64,000 nt of DNA from Perca fluviatilis (lineage: Eukaryota > Chordata > Actinopteri > Perciformes > Percidae), in assembly GCF_010015445.1 (NCBI RefSeq), contig NC_053116.1:11706173-11770172 (forward strand). The letters are read 5' to 3'. This document shows, in pieces, positions 1 through 22,300 of the stretch (its first letter is position 1; every line of letters starts with the position of its first letter). A model generated the notes under the pieces. That model did not search any database. It was not told the origin of the DNA and saw only the letters and a list, made by a program, of their open reading frames with translations. Made by a program: the position numbers and the translations under genes.

Positions 1-153
1 TGTTATTGCCATGGACATGGTTATTGCCAATAATACATCGTTGAATCCGTGTACATGGCAGACTTTACGGTAACTGAACGGCTTTTGGCTTTGTCGTACA
101 TGAGCGTCATTACGGTAACGTACGCGGAACTTTACTGTATACATGTATGAAAC

Positions 154-9100
<8,947 letters not shown>

Positions 9101-10411
9101 CAGGAAGCCTGAAGCCATCTGCTTTTGCGATTATGCTCTTCTTCGCCGCACTGGGCAGCACAACTTCCTAAGAGTTGTCAACATCTCCCTTCCCCCCCCG
9201 CAAATGAAAACATTTTAAACTGTTCTTGGCATGATTTTGAGCTGGTTTGCAGTTAAGAAAAAGAAGCTGTTAATTATATACACCTTTGGAACTGTTCTGT
9301 TTTCCAAGTACACACCAAGGTAACAGGATTTTTTGGGGGAAAAATAGGATGAATCTAGTGTCTTTATCTGGGGAGTGGTATGGGATTCCTCTTAATGAAT
9401 GCACAGTAAGACTAAAAAGTCTTGCTTAGTGAAGTTCTCATGTAATTCAGACCCTAAAGAGGGACTTAAATTGATTTTGATGCTGTATATCTAGTGATGT
9501 TGATGTAATATGAATACCTGTTGCTGTATTTTAAGCTTGTTACCACTGTTAAGCTCAGGCAAGCCTGAGCATTTGTTTACTTCTGAGCTAATGCACCATT
9601 ACACACCTATAAAGACAAGCAGGGAAACAAAGAGGATATTATTAAGTAAAAGTTCAGCAGCACTTTGTGTGCTGTTCATATTTTACTTGTGGAATGGTAA
9701 AATAGTTTGGACTCATTCCACTTATAAAAATATAATCGCTTTTATGTGGGCGTGTTAAATGTTTTTACATGTACACATCAAACACGTGCTGTAGCTTCTC
9801 ATACATTTACCTCACTTTATGCTCTGTTCGTACTTCTTTACAATGAATAAAGCTGGCCAAAGGGGAATTTTGTTGCAACTGTCTTGAGGGGAGAAACGAC
9901 AAATATGGAAGAAATGGTCGATATGAAAAATCAGTAAATTACACAAGGCACCTTCTACAAGCAAAGACTAAGTTTAAGGATCCTATATAGAGATTGAAAA
10001 AAAAGCCCAATTGTTATATTTGCAATTGCAAAGACATTCAAGCCTGCATTTACAAGCGGTCTGAAAAGAGATGTGATGGCACTTTACTTACCACACTTGT
10101 GCACAGAGTTTTTTTTTTGTTTTTTTTACTATTTCAGGGAGGCAGTACAAAGTGGAACTGCACATCCCCTGCGCTGTTGTAAAGTGTGAAAAATGACAGG
10201 TCATCTCCTTCCTGTGCTATTTTGCAAGAAGTGGCGCAATTCCTCTGAAATATGAGTTGCAAAAGTTCTTTTCTGTTCAAGTTTTTTAATTTTTTAAATA
10301 TATATTATTTACTCAACAGGTTTTGAATGTTATGTTGCCGAGTCAATATTATATACATGGTACTGTAATGGAACTGTGTCTGAAATAAATACCTTTTGGG
10401 TGCATTTATTT
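9101..10411 (+). other. letmd1: letmd1 3' UTR with two candidate poly(A) signals
   Basis: The stop TGA at 9098-9100 is followed by AT-rich non-coding DNA. AATAAA occurs at 9846-9851 and at 10384-10389; the second sits next to the reverse-strand cd63 signal. Which signal is used cannot be told from sequence. Confidence 0.55.
10405..10410 (-). promoter_or_regulatory. cd63: cd63 candidate poly(A) signal
   Basis: TTTATT on the plus strand reads AATAAA on cd63's strand, about 370 bases past the stop. A second candidate is ATTAAA at 10463-10468 (minus). The signal lies only 15 bases from the letmd1 AATAAA at 10384. Confidence 0.5.
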
Positions 10412-10776
10412 TCCCTGTTTGTATTTACACTTAAAGCAAATTCAGATGTAATTTAAAGAGTCTTTAATAAAAACAAACTGGGAACCAGCAGAACATATAA
10501 AACAAGATCTTAACTCTCTAAACAGAACAAGTAATGTGACTCTAAAGTTAAAATTCCTCACAAGCAACAAGAACACATGCTGACGAAGTGAACATTTCTA
10601 TTTCATACACATACATGCACATACAGTATCAAAGCAGAGATATGGTTATTCTATGTAAATATAATCCAAACTCAATACAAGAGAAAATATATTGTGCTGT
10701 GCATTATATCTTAAGTACGAACATATTAAAGTTTACCACAGCTCCCAATAAGCGCGTTCTGAACAGACAAGTCCTA
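10411..10776 (-). other. cd63: cd63 3' UTR
   Basis: Non-coding stretch between the cd63 stop (10777-10779) and its poly(A) candidates. AT rich, with no repeat or reading frame that I recognise. Confidence 0.5.
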
Positions 10777-13700
10777 CTACATGACTTCGTAGCCGCTGCG
10801 GATTCCTCTCATCAACAAGCAGGCGAACACGATGCCCATTATCTGGAAGGAAAACAATTACATACAAGACAGAGAGGACATTGACATATGCTATTAACAG
10901 ATATGTTTATTTTTTATTTTTTTTAATTAGATTTAGTTTGACAGACTTGTAAATCACAATATTTGTTTATATCCTGTAGCACTTTGAAAAGCAGGACAAA
11001 ACTACCAGACGTGACAATACAAATGCAATAAGACAAACTTAAAGGGGCGCTATGCAGGTTTGGCAATTTCTTCTTTTTCTCTTCTTTTCTCGCTTTTTGC
11101 TCGCAGGTTTCTCTATAGAGCTCCCCTACAGCGTCGGAATAGATATTTGGCAGCACTGTGTAAGAACCAAGGGGGTAAGCTTTGCTTCAGAACTTGAACC
11201 TCCTATAGCGCCATTTTGATGCTACAAAACGATCACCTCCCGTTAGCATTCCATTGACTGCCATTCATTTTGACGTCACTTTGACAGCGAATAACTTTAC
11301 ATCTGAAGCGTTTAAAGACTATTTATCCATTGTTTATTTCTAAAGAAACACGCCAATGTATAAAAGGCTCCATTACCTTGTATCTCACGTTATGGCTCCG
11401 TAGCAGACGCTTTTGTAAAAATAGGCTAACGATTGTGTCATAACCAAGTGACTTACTGTCGCATAGTAGAGGAATTACCGTATAGTACAGGAGAAGCTCG
11501 CAGGCAGTTTAGACTTACATGAGCTGTTTAGGTTTAATTACTAATGTTAACTAGCATTTTAGTTAGCTAGTGATGTTATACGATACGTATGTATCGTCAT
11601 ATCCTAAAACGCTGTATCGGTATCGGAATACTGGAGTTTATGCACCATCCGATACCACGTAAGAACCCTAAAGAAAATCTAGTAAAGTAGTTTATTTATG
11701 TTTTTTCATTAAAACTATAAAAGAAAGTTCTGGGGCATTCCTTGTTTGCGTTTGTTATGTTTCACAAAGAGTTTAACCTGAGCCAGACCGACAACAAAAA
11801 ATAACATATTACATCCATACAGTAGTAGTTACAATGTTAAAACTAAAATAAAACTGGTAGGAGGTATGATCGGCCGATAAGTTCAGGTATCGGAATCGGT
11901 ATCGGGAAGCAAAAAAGTGGTATCGGACCATCTCTAATAATTAGCCTGTGCCTATGTTATCTCCTTACATATACCTATGCCCTCCGTCTCTGCAAGATTG
12001 GGAATGATTGAGATTTCTCTTGGCACAGCTACCAGAAGACTTCCAACTTTCAGACAGGTTGCTCACGTCACATCTACGTCGTCTCTCTCAGTTGGAGGCT
12101 GCTCAGTAACGCTCAGCGCTCACCGGGAAAAATGCTTCTAATATCCTTCACTGGTCTCCGTCCAGACCAACGGGATCTGTTGGTCCATTCTTATATACTG
12201 TCTATGGTAAAAACTTGCTCGGTCAGTCTGCCGTTTCCTCTTTCTCTGTTCCTCCGACAAAGCTTTCCTAGCTTTCTGCTTCTTTTTTGCCGGCTCAGCC
12301 ATGACGATAGTGTGAAAAACTCCATCGCTACCGTTAGCCGTTCCTGGATGGGGCCGTGTATGTGTTCAGTGCCGTGAAGCAATTTGTTACATCGCGAGAC
12401 CTGATATCGCGTGATACTTCCCGACAGCTCGCCGGCCAAAAGTTGCAAGGGTGGTTTTTCCGCTCACAGGCGCTAGCGGGGAGCGAGAAGACAACCTTTC
12501 AACTCGAAAAAAAAGTCATATAACCAGTCCAATGACTCCGAAGCTGTTCAGTTAAGGTAAAATAAGCTAAAAAAAAAACTGCATAGTTCCCCTTTAAAAA
12601 GTAATGAATTGAAATGAATAAATAAAAAAAAATCTCTTTCAAATGAAATTGTTGTGGTAAGTAAAATGTAGTAGTTACTAAGTACTGTCTTGTCTTTTTT
12701 TTTTCATTGATGTTACGTACCTGCAGGACGGCAATAACAATAGCTGCAATTATCACCCACAGGAGATTTTTCTTCAGAAAAGTCACCACAGCATCATGAC
12801 AACCCTACAACAAAAGAAAAAAGTACTTTTAGATTCAACATGGACATTTGAACTACTTTACTTATTGGAGAGACCAGTTGTTTTGTGGTAAAACTTTGAC
12901 TTCTTTTTATAACGGTTGTGTTTTATTAACTTTGGCTTGACTTCCTCATCAAGTCCCACACACCCCAATGCTGTATGTATAAAATACAATTTCTTTTGAC
13001 CTCATAAAACTCAGTATGTAGAATGTATTGAAGTGGTAACCCTTCAATTAGCCACAAACTGTGCTTGCACATTTGATATATGCACCACAGATAATGGAGG
13101 TGTTGTGCAAACCAACTTGAACCAGGATTCCCATGACAATCAATGCTATGCCACATAACTGCAGGAAAGAGAGGGGGGGGGGTAGTTTAAGGTGGAATTT
13201 GTGGGATCATTTCTGCTCATTTTCATGTAATACAGGCATTGTTATTACACCAAATAAGGCCATATTTGATCTTTTATTTGTTACATAGGCTATGCATAAA
13301 CAAATATTTTTTATTTTGTTTGCCAAAAAGTCATCCAACATAGTTTGGGGTCAGTTATACCACCGAGATGTTTTTGCTGCTGCTGGAGACAGTGTTGAGC
13401 TAAATCAGGATAAAAAGCAAAAACTATCTGTGTAGTTGGGTCATAATTGTTGCATTTATGTAAGAGATGCTCATTTTTTAAAACTCACATATCGATATCT
13501 ACTGGGCTCCACTTCACACAGTAATTACTTTAATTGCCTTTATTGAATAGCCAACGGTAAACAATCCAGAGTTCCTGTTCCTGTTCACGCTCCTTCAGCC
13601 GAATGACAGCTGTATAAAGTTACTGCTAATGCAAACACTACATTTCCCCCTACTGTTGCTTCACATTTAAGTTGTTCAGCTGTGAAGCCATCACAGTTTA

Positions 13701-16700
13701 CCTCCTGGTGAACTTTGGCAGCGTCTTTCATGGCATTGACTCCACACCTGGGAGTGACTTTCACACAGCATGAGTCAGGCACAGAGTTCTTGTCAGGTCC
13801 AAAGTCTGTCCAGTCAGAAGAACCATTCACGCCACAGCATTTCAACTGCAAATGAAAAACATTTAATATGGACAGACATGCCAGCAATGTACCGTAAAAA
13901 AAAATAAAATAAATTAGACCTTGTGTCAACAGATGTAGGTGCAAAGAAAAACAATGTCAAGTCATGCAGCGCAGACCAACAGGATGCAGCGGTGTTATGT
14001 GAAGGTGTTGGCAGACTGAGTAAACAATGAGTAGGAGAATTTACACTGAACTCACATCCTTCTGCAGCTTATCCAAAGACTTTTTGAATTCAGCTGTGCC
14101 GTTCTTGTAATCAGAAATCATGTCTTCAAGGCTATCCTGGACGACATCTGAGAGCTACATGGGAGACACGACATGGAAGTCAAACCACACCTTCTGCAGG
14201 GTATTATGTACTGCAACACATAAAAACAGTGTAGTTCTAAACTTACTTTGTTTCTGAAGATGTATCCGGCAATTACTGCTGCAATCTCAACAAGAATGAC
14301 CAGAACGAGGAGGACAGCAAACTGGCGGAAAAAAAAGAAATAAAAGATAGTTAAGTGACTTACATGAACGCAATTACTATTCTAAGCTACATGACACATG
14401 TTTTCCACACATTCATTCATCCTACTGCAAAATTAAATTCTTTTTAAACATATTTAGGCTACATTTACATTGCTACGTTTTGGTATGAAAACAAATATCT
14501 TTTACTACGTTTACACCTCGTGTTCACACTGCTCTGGCGTTTCAGAGCCCCTAAACCTGAGAGAAATTTAAAAACGCTTCTGAGCCCGTTTTGGTTTGGA
14601 ATCTCAGGGGGGGGTTTGTGTTGCAGCCTCGCAAACGAGACCTTTGGCAACACAGACAGTGACGCCAATGTTTCGTCGCCTGATTGGGTGATGATGTCTC
14701 GTTCTCTGAGACTACTAAGCTACGAACGTTACCATGGCAACTACCAACAACGGGCCGAGTATACATGCGGCCTCCTGTTTACCTCGGCAGACGCGTGTCC
14801 AGTATATGAGAATGTTCATGAGATACGCGGTTTGGCCATGTTAGTTTAAACGGAGAGAGTTCTTTTACTGGAGCTAAAACATTTGTGTGCACGGATTTTG
14901 CTTTTGGCTCAAAACTCCCCTTAAAAACCAAAACGCGGGCGCCCGGATAGCTCAGTTGGTAGAGCGGGCGCCCATATATAGAGGTTTACTCCTCGACGCA
15001 GCGGGCCCGGGTTAGACTCTGACCTGCGGCCCTTTGCTGCATGTCATTCCCCCCTCTCTCTCTCCCCTTTCATGTCTTCAGCTGTCCTGTCGAATAAAGG
15101 CCCAGAAATGTCCCAAAAATATAGTCTGGCTATCACCAGACTAAGCTCAATCTTTCAATCTCTCAATTAGTCTGGGGGGGGTCTGCTCTGTATTATGTAT
15201 TACTATGCGTGATCAACGGGCATAGTTCAAATGACTCTGTACGCAATTGGATAGTCCTTCAACAAATCAGACCAACAATCCGGGTGACGTACTTTGCAGA
15301 GCGAGGCACCACGATTGTAGTAAAAATTATTTTTAAAAAGCCAGTCGGTAGTAAGGCAAACACATCCTTCTTTTGTAGGAATTGTTCCAGGGCAAGTTTC
15401 CATGGCCATCAGGTGGCCATCATGTTGAATGTAAACAAAAAGCTGCTTGCCTTTGCTTCTCTGTCGTCATATAGCCAATAGCGCGCCAGGTAGATAAGCC
15501 AGTTTGTGATTGGTCCCCGCAAATTTGTAACGGAAGCAGGATAGATAAACGTACAGGTTTCCAGCCTGAGCTGTAGGGCAAAATCAAATCGCCGGCAGAT
15601 TGGGCTGGGTTTACCCAGTCTACAAAAAATAATCTTAAAAAAAAACACATAGCAATGTAAATGTAGCGTTAAATCTAACCCCATAGAATTCAACCTTTGT
15701 TGTTGTTGTGTGGTTTAACTATGTGAATTACCGTGGCGACCATGCAGTGGTTCTCTTTCCAGGCACCACAGCAGCCGAAGAAGGCGATGAAGAAAATCAC
15801 CACGCCGACGGCAATCAGAACAATCGGGGCTCCTGAGGCTGTGGCATCCTTCATCATCAAGGTTTTGTGCAGACCCAATTGAACCAGGACTCCCACCACA
15901 ACCAGTGCTAAACCACATAACTGCAGGAAAGAGAGAGGGGGGGGGGTTAGTTTAAGGTGGAATTCGTTGGACAACGTCTGCTCATTTTCATGTAATACAA
16001 GCATGTTTCTTTGGTTTGAGACAACAGATTATTTGATAACACAATGGAGGTAAAGAAAGGCTGTAATCATTTTATAACGGAACTGAATGCCTAATTTTTT
16101 TATTTAACCACTACTAAATACATTTTATTTATCACAATTAAATATTGTGTCTGACAACCATTGATCTGAATTCATGTGGTTTGAATTCTCTTTAAAATTT
16201 CCAGACGGTAATTTTAGCCACCATAAATGGTTTACCATCTTAAATTAGCAAGCTAACATTTGCTAATTGAAACTGAAGTAGGCTGACGGAATGTCATTAG
16301 CTTTGCAAAAACAAAGTTTTGAATAAATTGGCATTTGGACCCGATGGTGGCGCTAAATAAAAAAGGGAACCATGAATGTCTGTACATAATTTCACGACAA
16401 TCCGTCCGAAGGTTGTTGAGATATTTCAGTCTGGACCAAAGTGCGGGGAACCAATGATCGCCATTGCCATCCACAGAGCCAAGCTGCTTAAAATACCTAG
16501 TGGAGATTTTACCGGTGGGAAATAAAACCACATACATACAGTGGATGATTCTCAAAGTATTAACTACTGTTAGATTTCCACTTGCTTATAAGATTCAAAC
16601 TTCCATATGTTCCATATTTAACTTCAACTTGCTTCCATATGAACAACTCACTCAAACTAAATGATTAAGCACTAGGGCTGGGCAATACATCGATATTATA

Positions 16701-19324
16701 TCGATATATGAGGCTAGATATCGTCTTCAATTTTGGATATCGTAATATCCTGATGTGACACGAGTGTTGTCTTTTTGTGGTTTTAAAGACTGCATTACAG
16801 TAGAGTGATGTAATTTTCTGAACACACCAGACTGTTGTAGCTGTTCTATTATCTGCATTTACCCACTTAGTTATTATATCAACATAATAACTGATGATTA
16901 TTTATCAAAAATCTCATTGTGTGCATATTTTGTGAAAGCACCAATTGTCAACCCTACAATATCGCCACAATATCGATAGAGGTATTTGGTTAAAAATATT
17001 GGGATATTTAATTTTCTCCAGCTCTATTAAGCACTAATGCTAAATAGATGGAAGGAAGTTGCAACGGTCTTCAGTTCCCGTATGCAGATGTGAAATGATC
17101 AGGTGATAGAATGTGATATACATGTGTCACTGCTTTGGGTGGGGTACTGAGAGCAGACCATTAGATCTTCTACAAACATTGTGTGTGGTCGGACTGTTTG
17201 ACCATAATCAGATGGTATCAACTGGCTCTAAAGCAAACATCACACTGAACGGCATGTTCTTCACTTTGACAGCAGGCTGCCTGTCCCCTCAGGGTGGATA
17301 CAACAGTGGTGGGTGGAATTCAATTAGGGAACAGGAAGGGATTTAACCACGAGCTGAGAATAGTCAGATGAAAGATTAGTCCAGCAGCAGAAAAATATGT
17401 ATTAAAAACGTATGTATTAAATATATTTATATGTGCCAAGACAATAATAGCAGATTAATCGATAAGGAAAATAATCATCAGGTGCAGCCACTCAACTCTA
17501 CCGCGTCTTCATTTATTTTTATTGGACATTAAACAGACCTTCAAGTACTAACTCTAACTGTAGCAGAAAAACTAAACCACAAACTTAAGAGTTTAAAAAC
17601 TCCTTTGCAGGCAGAACTGTAAAAAAGAGCAAAAAGACTTATTACTGCCATATTTTGTACATAAATGCTGACAGGCTATGTCTTAAATTGCATCTTATGT
17701 AATGACACATCAATGAGGATGTTTGAGTAAGGACGTCACTGGTCAAGTGATACATGAGGACAGAATAAGGAGTGGAAAAAACTGCCCGCAAGGCGTGAAG
17801 TACTGTCGACATATTAACCGGTTTGGAAAATTAAATGACTCTGACTTTGGATGTGTCTCATTGTTTGTGACGACGACATCCTAATGTTGCAATGAGTATA
17901 ACATACTGATAACTAGAGCTTAAAGTTATTTTATTGTTATTTTCTTTATTACTCAATGAATCGTTTAGTCTACAAAATGTTGGAAAATGGTCAAAAAAAA
18001 TACCCTTTACAATTTGAGCCCAAGTGGACTTCTTCAACTTGCTTATTTTTTTTTTTTTTCTAAACCAACAGTCCAAAATCCAAAAAAGGAAATGAAGACA
18101 GACTGCAAATATTCACATTTGAGTAGATGGAAACTGTGATATTTGGGCCTTTCCGGTATAAAGAAATCATTTAAAATATTGTGTCTGGTCTGGGGAACGC
18201 CTCAAGGTTCCCAAGGAAGAGTGGGTAAACGTGCTTTGCTCAGCCTGCTAATTTATTGACCTCTTGATCAGTCTTACTACCGTTACATACGTCATCAGGC
18301 AAAAACAAACACATCCTGGCAGGAAGTAGCTAGAACAGGAAAGAGACATCCATTTGGCCTATAGGGTTGTTATATAACTCTTTCTTTCTGTATTTAATTT
18401 AAGTCAATTCTCTCAAGCTGTTTTTATAAAAAAAAAAATAAAAAATAAAAAAAATGTTATTCAGTATAGCCAAGTCACCGTCAACAAATTAACAGAAGCC
18501 CCAAGATCAACAACTCCCAGCCAAACTACAAAGCAAGATTTGGCGTTAACGAGGTAACTTCAGGTTCAACCCAGGGTTTTCTGTATCACGACGGTGGATC
18601 ACTTGTTACCGGGTTAAATCGCCATGGTAACTTATGCTGAACACCTAACCTGGTCGGGAGCAGGTTAAGTTGGAGATTAGAGATCAACCGGTGTAAAAGC
18701 ACCGCCTACTGACCAATCAATACTCGATTGATAACGGCGTCACCATTGTAACCGGCAATTTCCACTGGATGCGGAACGTCTCCGGAACGTCGACGGAGTC
18801 ATTAGGTTTCCATTAAAGTCAGTGTGTGCATTTCCACAGACTGCGGAACGTCTGCGTCCCTACTCCGTCCCAGTTCAGTCAGTCCGCAGCAGATACGCAG
18901 AGATTCTATTTTTGACGGACGACGGAGAGCTCCGCAGCAATTCAGCACACGGCAGATAGTGCGGGACAGGAAGTCGAGCACAGAAACAAAATAAATATCC
19001 GGTTAATTTTCAAAATAAAATACACCGTGCTCACGGCGGATCATATTTCCCTGCACTACACCTTGAAAGCACAGCACATAGTTGTCTCCCCTCATCTCCT
19101 CTGGATGGAAACTAACTGGTGGTGGTTTTGTGGTTCTATTCTACCTGAATTCGCAACTACAGCTGTCAGTCATGGCCGCAGCCGTTCCGCAACAAATCCC
19201 TGTGGGTATTGACGGACGGCGGAGCACGCAGCCGGCACGCAGCCGGCACGCAGCGGAGCCGGTCCGCAGCCATTACGCATCTAGTGGAAATCCCTGGTTA
19301 GAAGATCAGGCGGAGCTTGGTGCG

Positions 19325-19377
<53 letters not shown>

Positions 19378-22300
19378 GCGCTCATAAAAGTTAAAACATT
19401 TAGAGACCGACAACCCCGTTACATTCCCTGATGGGTATTTTTATGACATATATAGATTTTCAGCGGAGTGAATTACATATAGGCATTTATTTACATATAT
19501 ATTTATCAGCTTGTTGAGCCGTGTGTTGCTAATGCCACACATCGGTTTGAATTACATTTTTTATTTGCTCTCACGATCACTTACCACTGCCAGGGTTGCA
19601 AGTGCAACTGATAACATAATAGGCTAAAGCAACGACAGTTTATGGAAAGCACAAGTGTAATTATGGTCAAGATATTGTGCCTGATGGGGAAGTGATATTG
19701 ATATGCGTTGTGATTTACACATTTAAAGCATCGGCTATTTTTTTTTGCTAGCTTTCCTTCCTGTTTTAGGAAGCAGCGACTGTATTGCGTTTTGCCTGTA
19801 AAACCGTGTCTGTGTTCTTCATATTTACGTAGGATTATAGTTTGCTCTTCTTATGTAAAATAGGCACCTCTGGTAGATGATTGCGACATGGTCGCGCTGT
19901 GCAAACACCGCCTCTTTTATGTGAACGCGCGCGTCGCTGGATTGGGTGATTGAATTAGTTGTTAACCACCATCGTGACACAGTTAATGCTGGACCGCGGT
20001 TGTTAGGTTAGGTGAAGCCAGGGAACTGAAAGAAATCCAGGGCATGTTGGTCTTGATTCATAGTACAGGCCTCTTACTACTGCTCTCACGTAAGATTAAC
20101 AGAAATGCCTATGTCTGTCAGAATAAAAAGCATACATATGTACACTGGAAGTCTCTAGCCTTAATGTTGTGTATTATCCATGTTTGCCCTTGCTGCCACT
20201 TTGTTGGCTACACCAATGTAAATATTTGAGCTTCAGTCAAAAAGGTGGCTAATGGTTGACGTAGGAAAACCTAATGGAGTGAACAGAAAAGGCAAACAGG
20301 GCAAAGACGGTCACATCAGTCCCACAATAGAATAGAATAAAAGAGAATACAATAGTAATGAAATAAATCAAAACAAATACGGGTTTAGCCAGGTTATGTT
20401 TTTTTGCTTTAGCTTGAGCTTATTTTCTTGATGAAAATATGAAACCTTAGTTTAGTTAATTATTAATCAGCAACCATTCTGATACTCAATTAACTGTTTT
20501 AGTCAAGCAATGCTAAAATTATTTTTGTTTTATTGGACGCACTGAGTAACATTTGGACTGTTGTTTGAACAAAACAAGACATTTGAAGAAGTCCCTTTTT
20601 TTTACTGTTTTCCAACATTTTACTAACTTATATCATTGAGAAAATGAATGAATTGATAAGGTAATATGTTGCTTTAACCCATCCCATTTAGCATTAATGT
20701 ACAGTATTAGTCAGCAATTATAACTTCTCCTATTCAGTCTTTTTATCATTACAATTGTGTTCTGCTATATTATTATTCATTATCTGTTTATACAACTACA
20801 TTATAGTGTGTTACAAACTTGTATTTGATTACTATAAACTGCTGTTTTTTTTGTTATATTGTATTAAAGTGGACTGTTGGACAAAGCAAAACATTTGAAG
20901 ATATCCCTCTGGAATTTCTTACTGTTTTCCATGATGCTTTAGCCCCTCCTATTTAGCATTTATAAGCAGAATATAATCATTTAATAAATGTTTATAACAC
21001 ACTATAATGTTTATTTATGTACAGCATATTTCTGCCACCACGGTATCAGAAATAGGGCTGTACAAAAAATGTAGTCGCGGTTGCCTTTTAAATTATCCTG
21101 CTGCTCACATTGCAATTTAACAACAAGTAGAACTACTCAGAGGTTATGGGCTCGTCCAGTTTAACTCCACATACTGCTGTGTTGATGTAGTTTACTGTCA
21201 AAACGTTCGCTTTCTTCCTAGTCGACGAACAGCTCCGCCACAAACGTCACTGCGGTGGGTGCGTTCTAAGTGTAGACCTGTTGTAGATGTTAAGTGCCCT
21301 ATAGTTCCTCAAAAAATACACTTCAATCCAAAACATTTGGCAGCGGGATGCGGGGGGGGGGGGGAGGACAGACCTGCCCCCACTTCCAAAAAATAAATCT
21401 GAAAGGAAACACTGTACAGTATTTGCTAACAATTATACGTTCTCATGTAAATGGATGCATTTATATAGTGCTTTTCTAGTCTTAACGACGACTCAAAGGG
21501 CTTTTACATAGTGCAGGCCCCATTCACACCAGTTCATACACTGGTGGCAGAGGCTGCCATACAAGCTGCTCATCAGATAAACATTGACATACCGATGGTG
21601 CAGTGGCATTCAGTGTCTTGCCCAAGGACACTTCGACATGGGACTGCAGAGTCAGGGATTGAACCTTTGAACCAATTGGTAGACGACTGCTCCACCACCT
21701 GAGCCACAGCGCCCACCATGAAATATTTTTTTTTGCATTATTACAACCGTGTTTTATTATATAATTAGGGCTGGGAACAGAATTCAATATTTTTTTAGGT
21801 AACGACCGAATTGCCTCCTTAGTATCCAGTATCGAAAAAATGCCTCGTCATTCAATACCAGATTTCAATACCTAAGGAGTAAATCTCATCAGCGTCAGCG
21901 AGCCAATAAGCACGCAGCATGCTTCTACCTAGATCTAATAATGCTGCCAATTGGCTGTCTAACATTACACGTCGTAGAGGAATGCTGGAAAAACGCATGT
22001 AGCAGGAGCTGACAAATAAATGAAAAGATTTGTGTGTTATATTATTATTTTTTTATAATATTTTTGTTTAAATGGATTTTATAAATTGGTATCGAAAAAA
22101 GTATCGCTCAGGAACTCTTATCAAAGTCACGGTATTGGTAGCAGTATCAACATTTTTGAACGATACTCAGCCCTGAAAATTATTCAGCTGGACCAAATTA
22201 TTTATTATCTGTTTACACACCAGCCACCAGATTCATTTTCCGGTTATTCTCTCAATTACATTAGTTTATAAAATGTTGGAAAGTAAAAAATGCCAGAGTG

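Noticed and set aside
12926..13156. 76-codon minus-strand frame as a separate gene
   Set aside because: It is an out-of-frame reading of the cd63 exon-2 duplicate.
14940..15012. Possible tRNA gene (A and B box)
   Set aside because: Arms do not pair into a tRNA, and the tail is that of a SINE repeated at 23815.
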